Shown here: positions 8,766 through 17,111 of the stretch, piece by piece
Layout of the letters: the number at the start of each line of letters is the position of its first letter
How positions within the stretch are numbered: position 1 is the first letter of the stretch
Assembly (NCBI GenBank): GCA_965117035.1
Contig: OZ220748.1
Span: forward strand, 2,604,001-2,668,000
From: CAZENU01 sp965117035
GTDB taxonomy: Bacteria > Chloroflexota > Dehalococcoidia > Lucifugimonadales > CAZENU01
Direction of reading: 5' to 3'
DNA length: 64,000 bases
The notes under the pieces: generated by a model
Databases searched by the model: none
Told to the model about the DNA's origin: nothing
The model's input: the letters and a program-made list of their open reading frames with translations, nothing else
Translations under genes and position numbers: made by a program

Positions 8766-9260
8766 TCAGCCCGCGTCGCCCGGCAGCTCCTCGTCGACGG
8801 CGGCGGTCTCGTCCATGAGCTTCCGCATAGCGCGGCGGGAAACGGACTGGCTGAATCCTCGCCGCTGGAGGTAGCCGAGCAGCCGGCGCTGGAACGCGTC
8901 GTCCGTTCGTCCGCCGGTCCTGGCGTACTTCAGGCACGCCTGGTACGCCGACTCGTCGTCGTCTACCTCGCGGACAGCCGCCTCCGCCAGCGCGTCGTCG
9001 ACGCCCTTTGCCCGCAGCTCTCGGGCGATCATCCGCGCGCTCCGCGGGTTTCGGGCCGACCGGCTCTCAGTCCACTGCGTGGAGAGCCGGGCGTCGTCCA
9101 GCAGGCCCTGTGCCCTGAGCGAGTCGACGACGTCCGCGGCGGTTTCTTCGGGGAACCTGCGGGCGAGGCGGTCGCGGACCTCGCGCTCGGTGCGCGGGCG
9201 GTATGAGAGGAGCCGGAGCGCGGCGCCCCAAGCTGCGTCGTAGTGGCGGCTGCCGCTCAT
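8766..9260 (-). CDS. recX: Regulatory protein RecX
   Basis: RecX binds RecA filaments and limits RecA activity. The 164-residue all-helical protein shows the three-helix tandem repeats: ALRLLSYRPRTEREVRDRL, then LSTQWTESRSARNPRSARMI, then FQRRLLGYLQRRGFSQSVS. It follows recA by 48 bp on the same strand, the usual arrangement for cotranscription and balanced expression. Confidence 0.92.
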   Translation of the reverse strand: MSGSRHYDAAWGAALRLLSYRPRTEREVRDRLARRFPEETAADVVDSLRAQGLLDDARLSTQWTESRSARNPRSARMIARELRAKGVDDALAEAAVREVDDDESAYQACLKYARTGGRTDDAFQRRLLGYLQRRGFSQSVSRRAMRKLMDETAAVDEELPGDAG

Positions 9261-9308
9261 CGGTCTCGACGTCGCGTGTGGCGGCCGCGGAAGGGCTGGA
9301 TGGCGGCC

Positions 9309-10343
9309 CTACGACCCGCCGGCGGCGTCGTTGGCCCCGACGGGCTCCGGCGCGTCGAGCGCTTCGGCGGACCGGATCATGCTCTCGATCCTCGCCGCGA
9401 CGTCGGGGTTTTCCTTCAGGAAGGCCTTCGCGTTCTCCCGTCCCTGTCCGAGCCGCGTTTCGTCGAACGAGTAGAAGGAGCCGCTCTTTTTGATGATCCC
9501 GGCCTCATCGCCCAGCTCGATCAGGTCGCCCTCTTTGCTGATCCCCTGGTTGAACATCACGTCGAACTCGGCGACACGGAACGGCGGCGCGACCTTGTTC
9601 TTGACGACCCGCGCGCGTATGCGGCTGCCGACGATGTCGCCGCCCTGCTTGATCGACTCGAGCCTGCGCAGGTCGATGCGCACGGAGCTGTAGAACTTCA
9701 GCGCCCGGCCGCCGGGAGTGACCTCGGGGCTGCCCCAGATTACGCCGACCTTCTCACGGATCTGGTTGATGAAGACGACGACGACGTTCGACCGGCTGAT
9801 CGCCGCGGTCAGCTTGCGCAGCGCCTGGGACATCAGTCGGGCCTGCAGGCCCACGTGGCTGTCGCCCATCTCGCCCTCGATCTCGGCACGAGGCACGAGC
9901 GCGGCGACGCTATCGACGACCACTATGTCGATCGCGCCGCTACGGACGAGGTACTCGGTGATCTCGAGGCACTGCTCGGCGGAATCGGGCTGCGAGACGA
10001 GGAGGTCCTCGGTGTCGACTCCGCACCGGGCGGCATACGCGGGGTCGAGGGCGTGCTCGGCGTCGAGATAGGCTGCCGTGCCGCCCGCGCGCTGCGCCTC
10101 CGCCATGACGTGGAACGCCAGTGTGCTCTTGGCGGAGGATTCCACGCCGTATATCTCCGTGACGCGGCCCCGCGGGATGCCGCCCACGCCAAGGGCGACG
10201 TCCAAAGCCAGCGATCCGGTGGGGACGACCTGGGTCCGACCGTCCGAGCCGGAGTCTCCCAGCCGCATGACGGTACCCCTGCCGAACTGCCGGTCTATCT
10301 GGCCTATGGCAAGCTCCAGGGCCTTCGCTTTTTCAGTGACCAT
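9309..10343 (-). CDS. recA: Recombinase RecA with atypical Walker A
   Basis: RecA forms ATP-dependent filaments on single-stranded DNA for strand exchange and SOS signalling. The 344-residue protein carries LDAEHALDP, the Walker B segment IDIVVVDSVAALVPRAE, the L2 loop region NQIREKVGVIWGSPEVTPGG and the C-terminal KAFLKENPDVAARIE. The Walker A reads GVESSAKST where nearly all RecA proteins have GPESSGKTT, so the invariant glycine before lysine is alanine. Lysine and the hydroxyl residue are kept. No LexA-type palindrome is evident between the promoter (10412-10440) and the start. It forms an operon with recX. Confidence 0.95.
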   Translation of the reverse strand: MVTEKAKALELAIGQIDRQFGRGTVMRLGDSGSDGRTQVVPTGSLALDVALGVGGIPRGRVTEIYGVESSAKSTLAFHVMAEAQRAGGTAAYLDAEHALDPAYAARCGVDTEDLLVSQPDSAEQCLEITEYLVRSGAIDIVVVDSVAALVPRAEIEGEMGDSHVGLQARLMSQALRKLTAAISRSNVVVVFINQIREKVGVIWGSPEVTPGGRALKFYSSVRIDLRRLESIKQGGDIVGSRIRARVVKNKVAPPFRVAEFDVMFNQGISKEGDLIELGDEAGIIKKSGSFYSFDETRLGQGRENAKAFLKENPDVAARIESMIRSAEALDAPEPVGANDAAGGS

Positions 10344-10411
10344 TCAGCACTTCCGTTCGCCCGGCTGGCCAGCGTTCTGAGGGCGCAGGCGCATCGGGGA
10401 GAGTAGCCGGA

Positions 10412-10440
10412 ATGATAACATGGACATACGCCGCTGCCAA
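10412..10440 (-). promoter_or_regulatory. recA promoter
   Basis: On the minus strand TTGGCA (10435-10440) and TATCAT (10412-10417) have a 17-nt spacer. The leader to recA is about 60 nt. No GAAC-N4-GTTC-type SOS box is seen in or near it. Confidence 0.6.
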
Positions 10441-10531
10441 CCGTGACTATTCGCACACACAGCCGCGCGCCGCTGTGCAGATGGCGATATGCGGCCCGGG
10501 CAGCACACATGAGGCGAACAGGAGCCTGGAC

Positions 10532-11128
10532 ATGGCGCAAGAGGAACCCCGAATCGGCATCGTCGGCGCGGATCCATCGGACGCGGCGCTGCTGGAGAAG
10601 ACGGTCGACCGTTTGGGCGGTGTACCGGTGGTGCTGTCTGCCGATGGAGCGGAGACCGCGGGTCTCGGCGGGCTGGTGGTCGCGGGCGAGGGGAGTTGTG
10701 TCGACTCGGCCGTGGACCGGGACATGCCGGTGCTCGGCGTCGGCGCCGGAATGATAGCGCTGAACGTCGTGTTCGGGGGTGGCGCGCCAGCCGAGATATC
10801 GGGCCACGACGTCGAACACGAGGATGGGGAGCCCGTGTCGGCGTACCACCGCATCTACATCGCGCCGGGGAGCAAGCTCGCGGCCATCGTCGGCTCCGGG
10901 GGGTTCGTGCGGGTCAACAGCCGTCACGGCGCAGGCCTCAGGGAGGCGCAGAAGTCGCCCCGGCTGCTGGCGTCGGCCTACGGGCTGGACGACGGCGTCG
11001 TCGAGGCGCTGGAGAGTCCTGAGCACGACTGGGTGATCGCCGTGCAGTTCAACCCGGAGCGGAGGATGGAGGTGCCGCCGCACTTCGACCGGCTGTTCCA
11101 GGGCCTGATCGAGCGTGCGGCGCGATAG
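10532..11128 (+). CDS. Class I glutamine amidotransferase-like protein lacking catalytic Cys and His
   Basis: The 198-residue protein matches the gamma-glutamyl-GABA hydrolase (PuuD-like) branch of the class I amidotransferase fold: DMPVLGVGAGMIALNVVFGG at the nucleophile elbow, APGSKLAAIVG, FVRVNSRHGAG, DDGVVEALE and WVIAVQFNPE. In active enzymes the elbow reads G-I-C-R-G-M and the other motif Q-W-H-P-E. Here the nucleophile Cys is Gly and the catalytic His is Asn, so hydrolysis by the usual triad is not possible. The start is chosen at the ATG with GGAG about 8 nt upstream; a longer frame begins 120 bp earlier, inside the recA promoter. It probably acts as a binding or regulatory protein. 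Confidence 0.7.
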   Translation: MAQEEPRIGIVGADPSDAALLEKTVDRLGGVPVVLSADGAETAGLGGLVVAGEGSCVDSAVDRDMPVLGVGAGMIALNVVFGGGAPAEISGHDVEHEDGEPVSAYHRIYIAPGSKLAAIVGSGGFVRVNSRHGAGLREAQKSPRLLASAYGLDDGVVEALESPEHDWVIAVQFNPERRMEVPPHFDRLFQGLIERAAR

Positions 11129-11229
11129 GCGTCACACGGATTCGCGCCGCTGTTGGGACCGTGTCCGCGGGTGTGCCGACCGGCGAAAAAGAGCGTGCCG
11201 TTTTCCTTATCGGGAGCTACCCAAAATGT

Positions 11230-11235
11230 TATACT
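11230..11235 (+). promoter_or_regulatory. Candidate gyrA -10 element
   Basis: TATACT lies 158 bp upstream of gyrA in an AT-richer patch. No convincing -35 is found at the right distance, so this is only a candidate. Confidence 0.3.
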
Positions 11236-11392
11236 TGTACAAACACGGCCGCCAGGGCCTCGCCGCCGCCGAAACACGCCGCTCCAACGCGCGCCCGATT
11301 CGGCATTACGCGGCGCCATGAGAGAGACCATGAAACTGCTCCGCTCGGACCGGCGAGCGACGGTCGACAGACCGAACACGCAGAGGTGATCG

Positions 11393-13927
11393 ATGGTTAA
11401 CAAGACCGAGTACGGTTTCATCAAGCCGGCGCAGCTCGAAGACGAGATGCGTACCTCCTACATGGAGTACGCGATGAGCGTCATCGTCGCTCGCGCGCTG
11501 CCGGACGTGCGCGACGGCCTGAAGCCGGTGCAGCGCCGCATCCTGTACGCCATGGACGACCTTGGGATGCGTCCCAACTCGCAGTACAAGAAAAGCGCAC
11601 GTCTCGTCGGCGAGGTGCTCGGCAAGTGGCACCCCCATGGCGACGGCCCCGTCTACGACGCGCTCGTGCGGATGGCGCAGCCTTTCTCCCTCCGGTTGCC
11701 GCTGGTCGACGGCCAGGGCAACTTCGGCAGCGTCGACAACGACCCGCCCGCGGCCATGCGCTACACGGAGGCCCGGCTCAGCCAGGCCGCGACCCAGATG
11801 CTGGACAACCTCGACCAGGAAACGGTCGACTTCGCCGAGAACTTCGACGGCACTCTGCAGGAACCCGTCGTGCTTCCCGCCCGGCTGCCGAACCTGCTGA
11901 TCAACGGCGCTGCCGGCATCGCTGTCGGGATGGCGACCAACATCCCGCCCCACAACCCCACCGAGGTCTGCAACGGGGTGCTCGCCCTGATAGCGAACCC
12001 TGAAGCGACCACCGAGGAGCTGATGCGGATCGTCCGGGGGCCGGACTTCCCCACCGGCGCGACGATCATGGGGCGGGAGGGAATAAAGAACGCTTACGAA
12101 ACCGGCCGCGGCCAGATGGTCGTCAGGGCCGTTGCCGATATAGAGCAGCCCAAGCGGTCCGGCCGGCAGCAGATAATCGTCAGCGAGCTGCCCTACCAGG
12201 TCAACAAGGCCGCCCTGATCGAGAAGATAGCCGCGCTCGTGAAGGCCAAGCGGATCGAGGGCATCTCCGACATACGGGACGAGTCGAACCGCCAGGGCAT
12301 GCGCATCGTGATCGAGCTGCGCTCGGGCGCGCAGGGCCTGGTCGTGCTCAACAACCTGTACAAGCTCACGGCCATGCAGAGCTCCTTCTCGGCGAACATG
12401 CTGGCGCTGGTCGGCGGCATGCCGAAGGTGATCACCCTCAAGTCCGCCCTGCAGAGCTACATCGACTTCCGGCGCGAGGTCGTCACCCGGCGCGCGCGCT
12501 TCGAGCTGAAGCGGGCGCGTGAGCGGGCCCACATCCTCGAAGGCCTGCGCATCGCGCTGGCGAACTTGGACGCGATCATCGCGCTGATCAGGAACGCGCC
12601 GGACGCCGACGCCGCCAAGCAGGGCCTGATCGAGTGGTACGACCTGGACGCCGTGCAGGCCCAGGCGATCCTGGACATGCAGCTCCGCCGGATCGCCGCG
12701 CTCGAGCGCGAGAAGATCGAGTCGGAGTACCAGGCGCTGCAGCAGACGATCGCCGAGCTGGAGGCGCTGCTGGCCGACCCTGAGAAGGTCTCCGCCGAGG
12801 TGGCCCGGGAGACCGAGGAGCTCAAGAAGAAGGTCCGCGGGGCGCGTCGGACCCGGATCGCCGGCGAAGCCCAGGAGTTCAGCCGCGAGGAGCTTGAGGC
12901 GCACGAGCAGGTGGTCGTGACGCTGAGCCAGGGAGGCTACATCAAGCGGATCCCGGCGAGCACATATCGCAACCAGCATCGCGGCGGCAAGGGCGTCTAC
13001 AGCATGCGTACCAGGGAGGACGACCCTGTCCGCCACATCCTGGTGGGCGACACCCACGACACGGTGCTGTTCTTCACCAACACGGGCCGCGTGCTGTCGA
13101 CCAGGTCCTACGAGCTGAGGGCGGACGTGTCACGCAACACCCGGGGCGTGCCGGTGGCGAACGTCGTTCCGCTGAGCGACAGGGAGCACATCAACGCCAT
13201 CGTCGGTGTGCGCAGCCTGCAGGAGGAGGGCCTGTTCCTGGCCCTGATCACCCGCAAGGGGACGATCAAGCGGGTCGCGCTGGAGCAGGTCTCGAAGATA
13301 CGGCGCTCCGGTCTGATCATCATGAACCTCAAGGAGGGCGATGAGCTGGTGACCGCTCGTCTCGTCAGGGAAGAGGACGACGTGATCATGGTCACCGAGC
13401 AGGGTATGTCGATCCGCTTCCCGGTGTCCGACGTTCGCACGATGCTTCGCGCCGCGGGCGGCGTGAAGGCGATGACCCTGGCGAAGAAGGACCGCATCAT
13501 GGCGATGGACGTCGTGATACCCGACAGCAAGCTGCTGGTGATCGGCAAGCGGGGGTACGGCAAGCTGACCGACCTCAACCGCTACAGGCGGCAGGGCCGC
13601 GGCGGCTCCGGCATCCTGACGTTGAAGGTCACGAGGAAGACCGGCACGCTGGCCGCGGCAGAGGTGATAGCCGACAGCGACCAGGTGTACGTCGTCTCGA
13701 GAAAGTCGCTGGTGCTGCGCACCAACCTGTCGGAGATCCGCAGCACCGGCAGGGCCACCCAGGGCGTGACAATATTCAAGCTGGATAGCGACGACGCGGT
13801 CTCCGCGATCGCGTGCGTCGGCGATCTGCAGGCCCCTGAAACGCCGGAGGCGCTGCCGGACCTCGAGGTCAAGCCCGGGTCCAACGGCAGGCGCAACGGG
13901 CGGGTAGCCCCCAAGAACGGGAAGTAG
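11393..13927 (+). CDS. gyrA: DNA gyrase subunit A
   Basis: The breakage-reunion subunit of gyrase introduces negative supercoils together with GyrB. The 844-residue protein has a full N-terminal domain (SYMEYAMSVIVARALPDVRD, KPVQRRILYAM), the active tyrosine in AAMRYTEARLS, a coiled-coil tower and the six-bladed C-terminal domain. The gyrase-specific box appears as NQHRGGKGVYS, which favours GyrA over ParC. In the quinolone-determining region the sequence is HPHGDGPVYDALVRMAQ, so the positions equal to E. coli Ser83 and Ala84 are Gly and Pro. The start ATG has GAGGTG upstream. gyrB is not in the window. Confidence 0.96.
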   Translation: MVNKTEYGFIKPAQLEDEMRTSYMEYAMSVIVARALPDVRDGLKPVQRRILYAMDDLGMRPNSQYKKSARLVGEVLGKWHPHGDGPVYDALVRMAQPFSLRLPLVDGQGNFGSVDNDPPAAMRYTEARLSQAATQMLDNLDQETVDFAENFDGTLQEPVVLPARLPNLLINGAAGIAVGMATNIPPHNPTEVCNGVLALIANPEATTEELMRIVRGPDFPTGATIMGREGIKNAYETGRGQMVVRAVADIEQPKRSGRQQIIVSELPYQVNKAALIEKIAALVKAKRIEGISDIRDESNRQGMRIVIELRSGAQGLVVLNNLYKLTAMQSSFSANMLALVGGMPKVITLKSALQSYIDFRREVVTRRARFELKRARERAHILEGLRIALANLDAIIALIRNAPDADAAKQGLIEWYDLDAVQAQAILDMQLRRIAALEREKIESEYQALQQTIAELEALLADPEKVSAEVARETEELKKKVRGARRTRIAGEAQEFSREELEAHEQVVVTLSQGGYIKRIPASTYRNQHRGGKGVYSMRTREDDPVRHILVGDTHDTVLFFTNTGRVLSTRSYELRADVSRNTRGVPVANVVPLSDREHINAIVGVRSLQEEGLFLALITRKGTIKRVALEQVSKIRRSGLIIMNLKEGDELVTARLVREEDDVIMVTEQGMSIRFPVSDVRTMLRAAGGVKAMTLAKKDRIMAMDVVIPDSKLLVIGKRGYGKLTDLNRYRRQGRGGSGILTLKVTRKTGTLAAAEVIADSDQVYVVSRKSLVLRTNLSEIRSTGRATQGVTIFKLDSDDAVSAIACVGDLQAPETPEALPDLEVKPGSNGRRNGRVAPKNGK

Positions 13928-13934
13928 CCTGGAC

Positions 13935-13980
13935 GCGGTCCGCGGACGACACCGCGGACCGCGCCGAAAACCGTTTCGGC
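13935..13980 (+). terminator. gyrA terminator with two consecutive hairpins
   Basis: An 11-bp stem GCGGTCCGCGG / CCGCGGACCGC with a 6-nt loop (13935-13962) starts 7 bp after the gyrA stop. A second 7-bp stem GCCGAAA / TTTCGGC (13963-13980) follows it directly. No long T run follows. Confidence 0.6.
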
Positions 13981-14043
13981 CCGTGCCTCGTACCACTATG
14001 TAGAAGTACGAGGACCTCCGGGTCGACAGGAGCCCGCGCCACC

Positions 14044-15489
14044 GTGATCCATTCCGTCGTGTCCAGACAACTGCTCGCCGTCACCGTCGTGGTTCTCGCC
14101 GCTCTCCTGGCGGCGTGCGGCACGGCCGCCGGGCCGACGCCGGTTCCGGCGAGTCCGGTCCCGTCTCCATCACCGACCGCGGTCGGCGAGGTTACGCCCG
14201 TGCCGCCGGCGCCGACCGCGGTCGCCGAGGTCAGCTCCGCGCGGCCGGCGCCGACTGCGGTCGTCGAGCCCACGCCCGCGCGCCCGAAGCCGACACCCGA
14301 CGCCCGGAGCGGCCTCGCGGAGCTGACCGAGGAGACGTGGTCGTTCCTCCAGACGTTCACGAGCGAGCTCAGCCCGCGCGAGAGCGCAACCGACGAGGAA
14401 CTGGCGGCTGCGGAGTTCCTGGTTTCCGAGCTGGAGGCGCTGGGCCTGGAGCCGGATATCCAGCCGTTCACGGTGCAGGTCCTGGACAGGGCCGTGCCCG
14501 TGCTGGCGATCGAGGGCGAGGAGCAGCCCGATTTCGGCGGCATCCCCCTGCGGCTCTCGGCGGAGGGGCGTGTCACGGGGGCGCTGGTCGACGTTGGGCT
14601 CGCATTTCCCGAGGACGTCGACGCCGAGCAGGTGCGCGGGAAGATCGCGCTGATCGGGAGAGGCACGCTCACCTTCCAGGCCAAGGTGCGCCGCGTGCAG
14701 GAGGCGGGAGCGGTCGCGGCAATCATCTACAACGACCGGCCCGGGCGCTTCGCCGGCCGCCTCTCGAGCGCCTCGGAGATCCCGGCGATCTCGATCTCGC
14801 AGGAGAGCGGGGACGCATTGAGGGCGCTCGTGGCCGGAGGCGAGGTCACGGCGACCGTGTCCACCGTGCTGGAGACGGCGGACTCCCGGAACATCGTCGT
14901 GAAGGCGCCGAGCGAGTCCCCAGGCGGGCGCGTGGTCGTCGTGGGCGCTCACTACGACACGACGCCGGGCACGCAGGGCGCCAACGACAACGGCTCCGGC
15001 GTGGCCGCGCTGATGACGATCATCCGCGAGATCGCCGACGAGGACTTCCCGTTCGACCTGTGGTTCATCCTGTTCGGCTCCGAGGAGATCGGGCTCCACG
15101 GCAGCGACTACTTCGTCAAGAGCCTGTCCATGGAGGAGCGCGACTCGATCGTGGCGATGCTGAACTTCGACGTCGTTGGCACAGGCGGGTTCGCCGAGGT
15201 GATCGGCGACGACCACCTGGTGGATGCGGCGATAGCCTCTGGCGCCGCGGTTGGCGTCGAGGTGCGCCGCGGGGCGCCGCTGGACGGCGCCGCCAGCGAC
15301 CACACGCCGTTCCAGGTCGTCGGCATACCCACGGCGTTCTTCCTCGCCGACGACCTCACGCGCATCAACTCGCCGGCCGACACGATCGAGTTCGTCCGCC
15401 CCGAGCTGCTCGGGATAACCGCGGCTATCGGTATCGGCGTGCTCGACTCGCTGGCGGGACGCCAGGCGCCCGCGACTACTTCAGGCTGA
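14044..15489 (+). CDS. M28-family metallopeptidase lipoprotein with PA domain
   Basis: This 481-residue exported lipoprotein has a signal peptide ending in LLAAC (Cys about residue 25) and a long Pro/Thr/Val-rich linker. A protease-associated domain (KIALIGRGTLTFQAKVRRVQ) precedes an M28 aminopeptidase domain. Zinc ligands are visible in GAHYDTTPGTQGANDNGSG, FGSEEIGLHGS, NFDVVG and SDHTPF. It probably releases N-terminal amino acids outside the cytoplasmic membrane. The start is GTG; a second GTG 15 bp downstream is possible. Its 3' end overlaps the convergent DUF4389 gene by 14 bp. Confidence 0.87.
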   Translation: MIHSVVSRQLLAVTVVVLAALLAACGTAAGPTPVPASPVPSPSPTAVGEVTPVPPAPTAVAEVSSARPAPTAVVEPTPARPKPTPDARSGLAELTEETWSFLQTFTSELSPRESATDEELAAAEFLVSELEALGLEPDIQPFTVQVLDRAVPVLAIEGEEQPDFGGIPLRLSAEGRVTGALVDVGLAFPEDVDAEQVRGKIALIGRGTLTFQAKVRRVQEAGAVAAIIYNDRPGRFAGRLSSASEIPAISISQESGDALRALVAGGEVTATVSTVLETADSRNIVVKAPSESPGGRVVVVGAHYDTTPGTQGANDNGSGVAALMTIIREIADEDFPFDLWFILFGSEEIGLHGSDYFVKSLSMEERDSIVAMLNFDVVGTGGFAEVIGDDHLVDAAIASGAAVGVEVRRGAPLDGAASDHTPFQVVGIPTAFFLADDLTRINSPADTIEFVRPELLGITAAIGIGVLDSLAGRQAPATTSG

Positions 15490-16093
15490 AAGGCGGGTAG
15501 CTGTCGGTGAGGCCCACGAGCCACGCCGTCGCCCTGTACTCCCACCGCTGGACCCCGGAGACGAAGTTGAACAGTCCTTCTGGGTACCGCGCCGTCACGA
15601 GCACTATCCAGTATCCGACGTAGACCGCGAAGAGCAGGATGATGCCCAGGGCATACAGCACGATCAGGTGCGGAACGAGCAGGACGAGCTTGGCGAAGAA
15701 GAGTGCGCCGAGCAGCGCCCGCCATCTCGACGACATCTCCGGGTAGTCGGCCTCGAACGCCGCAGGGTAGTCAGCTTCGGTGAAGCTGAAGGGCGGATAG
15801 CCGTCCGACAGGCCGTACAGCCACGAGTCCGTCCTCGAGTTCCATCGCTGGACTCCGACCAGGAAGTCGAACAGTCCCTGGGGATATCGGCCGGTGATGA
15901 GCACCGCCCAGTACCCAATGTAAGTCACGACGATGGCCGCGAGGCCCAGGAAGTACAGGATGACCAGGTGCGGGATCAGGAGCACGAGCTTGGGGAAGAC
16001 GAAGAGCACCCCCAGCAGTGCGCGCCATCTCGACGAGGACTCCGGATGGGCGACCTCGAATCTGACGGAGTAGTCAACACCGGTTGTAGACAT
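15476..16093 (-). CDS. DUF4389 membrane protein with internal duplication
   Basis: The 205-residue protein has two homologous halves. Each starts near SSRWRALLGVLF or SSRWRALLGALF, has two hydrophobic segments (LVLLIPHLVILYFLGLAAIV; LVLLVPHLIVLYALGIILLF), then GYW..L.T.RYP.GLF and ends in YPPFS. This is the DUF4389 pattern, duplicated. The start is the ATG with GGGAGGA upstream; longer versions read through a heptamer repeat. Its function is unknown. The stop overlaps the convergent peptidase gene. Confidence 0.82.
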   Translation of the reverse strand: MSTTGVDYSVRFEVAHPESSSRWRALLGVLFVFPKLVLLIPHLVILYFLGLAAIVVTYIGYWAVLITGRYPQGLFDFLVGVQRWNSRTDSWLYGLSDGYPPFSFTEADYPAAFEADYPEMSSRWRALLGALFFAKLVLLVPHLIVLYALGIILLFAVYVGYWIVLVTARYPEGLFNFVSGVQRWEYRATAWLVGLTDSYPPFSLK

Positions 16094-16163
16094 GGTGGCT
16101 TCCTCCCAGGCTGAGTTGGGCCATAGCTTGTCACGTCTCCCTGACGAAAGCAAATCCGGGGGA

Positions 16164-16191
16164 AGTAGTGGGTAGTGGATAGTGAATAGTT
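16164..16191. repeat. Heptamer tandem repeat (TATTCAC/TATCCAC type)
   Basis: A short array of the degenerate heptamer GTGGATA/GTGAATA, the same family as at 48376, 58490, 61171 and 63701. Confidence 0.7.
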
Positions 16192-16248
16192 GGGAACACC
16201 AGGGCCGCTCGCCACTACTCCCCATCCTTCCCCGCCGCGTGTGATAGA

Positions 16249-17023
16249 TTAGGGCGTGTTCACACTACGTAACGCATCGAATATGAGCGCCACGAGAATG
16301 AAGCCGAGAAAGAGCGCATCGAGCTTGTCAAAGCGAGAGAAGATGCGGCGAAAGCCCTTCAATCGTCGGAACAGACGCTCTACCTCGTTGCGCCTCTTGT
16401 AGAGCTCCTTGTCGTACTCCCACGGGCTGATGCGAGTCGAGAGTGGAGGAACGACGGGCTCAATGCCCAACTCCAGGGCAAGCTGGCGAGTCTCGTTGCC
16501 CTCGTATGCGCGATCCATCACCACAGACAGGTTATCTCGCAGGGGTCCAAGGCGCTTGAGCAACCTGCGCCCCTCCGGTGCGTCGTGAGCCTGTCCAGGG
16601 GAGAGTGAGAAGGTCATGGCTGTTCGAGCATTCGCGGCAACCATATGAATCTTGGTGGTCCATCCACCTCTGGACTTGCCGATGGACTGCGGTCCGTTTT
16701 TTTTTTAGCGCCCCCGTGCCATCAGGATGCACCTTGACGATGGTGCTGTCCATCGAGACGACCTCGAGCTTGACGCGCACGATCTGTTCTCGCTGCAGGT
16801 GTTCGAATATCCTGTCGAGCACGCCGCTCTTGGCCCAGCGGTTCATACGGGTGTAGATGGTATGCCACCTGCCGAACCTGGGAGGCAACCCACGCCACTT
16901 GCAGCCATGCTCAGTAACATACAAAATGGCATTGAGCACCTGTAGATTCGGAATCCTCACATTGCCCCGCTGCACTGGCAATAGATGTTCGATGCATTCG
17001 TACTGGTCCTGTGTTAGTTCCAT
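16249..17023 (-). CDS. IS5-family DDE transposase in two frames (programmed frameshift)
   Basis: The first frame (17023 down to the slip site) gives the N-terminal helix-turn-helix part (LTQDQYECIEHLLP, LNAILYVTEHGCKWRGLPPR) and the first catalytic Asp in VVSMDSTIVKVHPDG. At 16697-16706 the minus strand has ten consecutive A. Shifting frame there continues into GPQSIGKSRGGWTTKIHMV, the second Asp in VVMDRAYEGNETR and the Glu in YKRRNEVERLFRRLKGFRR. Together they make a complete DDE enzyme of about 255 residues. Staying in the first frame yields an unrelated tail. The slip run sits where IS427-type elements use programmed frameshifting, so the element may still be active. Confidence 0.85.
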
Positions 17024-17065
17024 GAGCCAAGCATATCACATCAGACCTGATAGTGTGAACAGGCC
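16253..17065 (-). mobile_element. IS5-family insertion sequence (IS427-like)
   Basis: An 813-bp element is bounded by inverted repeats GGGCGTGTTCACACT (left) and AGTGTGAACAGGCCC (right), matching except for one base. TA flanks both sides and may be the target duplication. Inside is one transposase split over two frames with an A10 slippage run. One copy is present in the window, between the DUF4389 gene and an aldo/keto reductase. Confidence 0.88.
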
Positions 17066-17111
17066 CTAGGCGCTCCGGTCCCGCCGGCGGACTACGACAC
17101 AGGAAGGGGTT

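Noticed and set aside
10344..10440. SOS (LexA) box upstream of recA
   Set aside because: Only direct GAAC-like words are present; no palindromic operator could be found.
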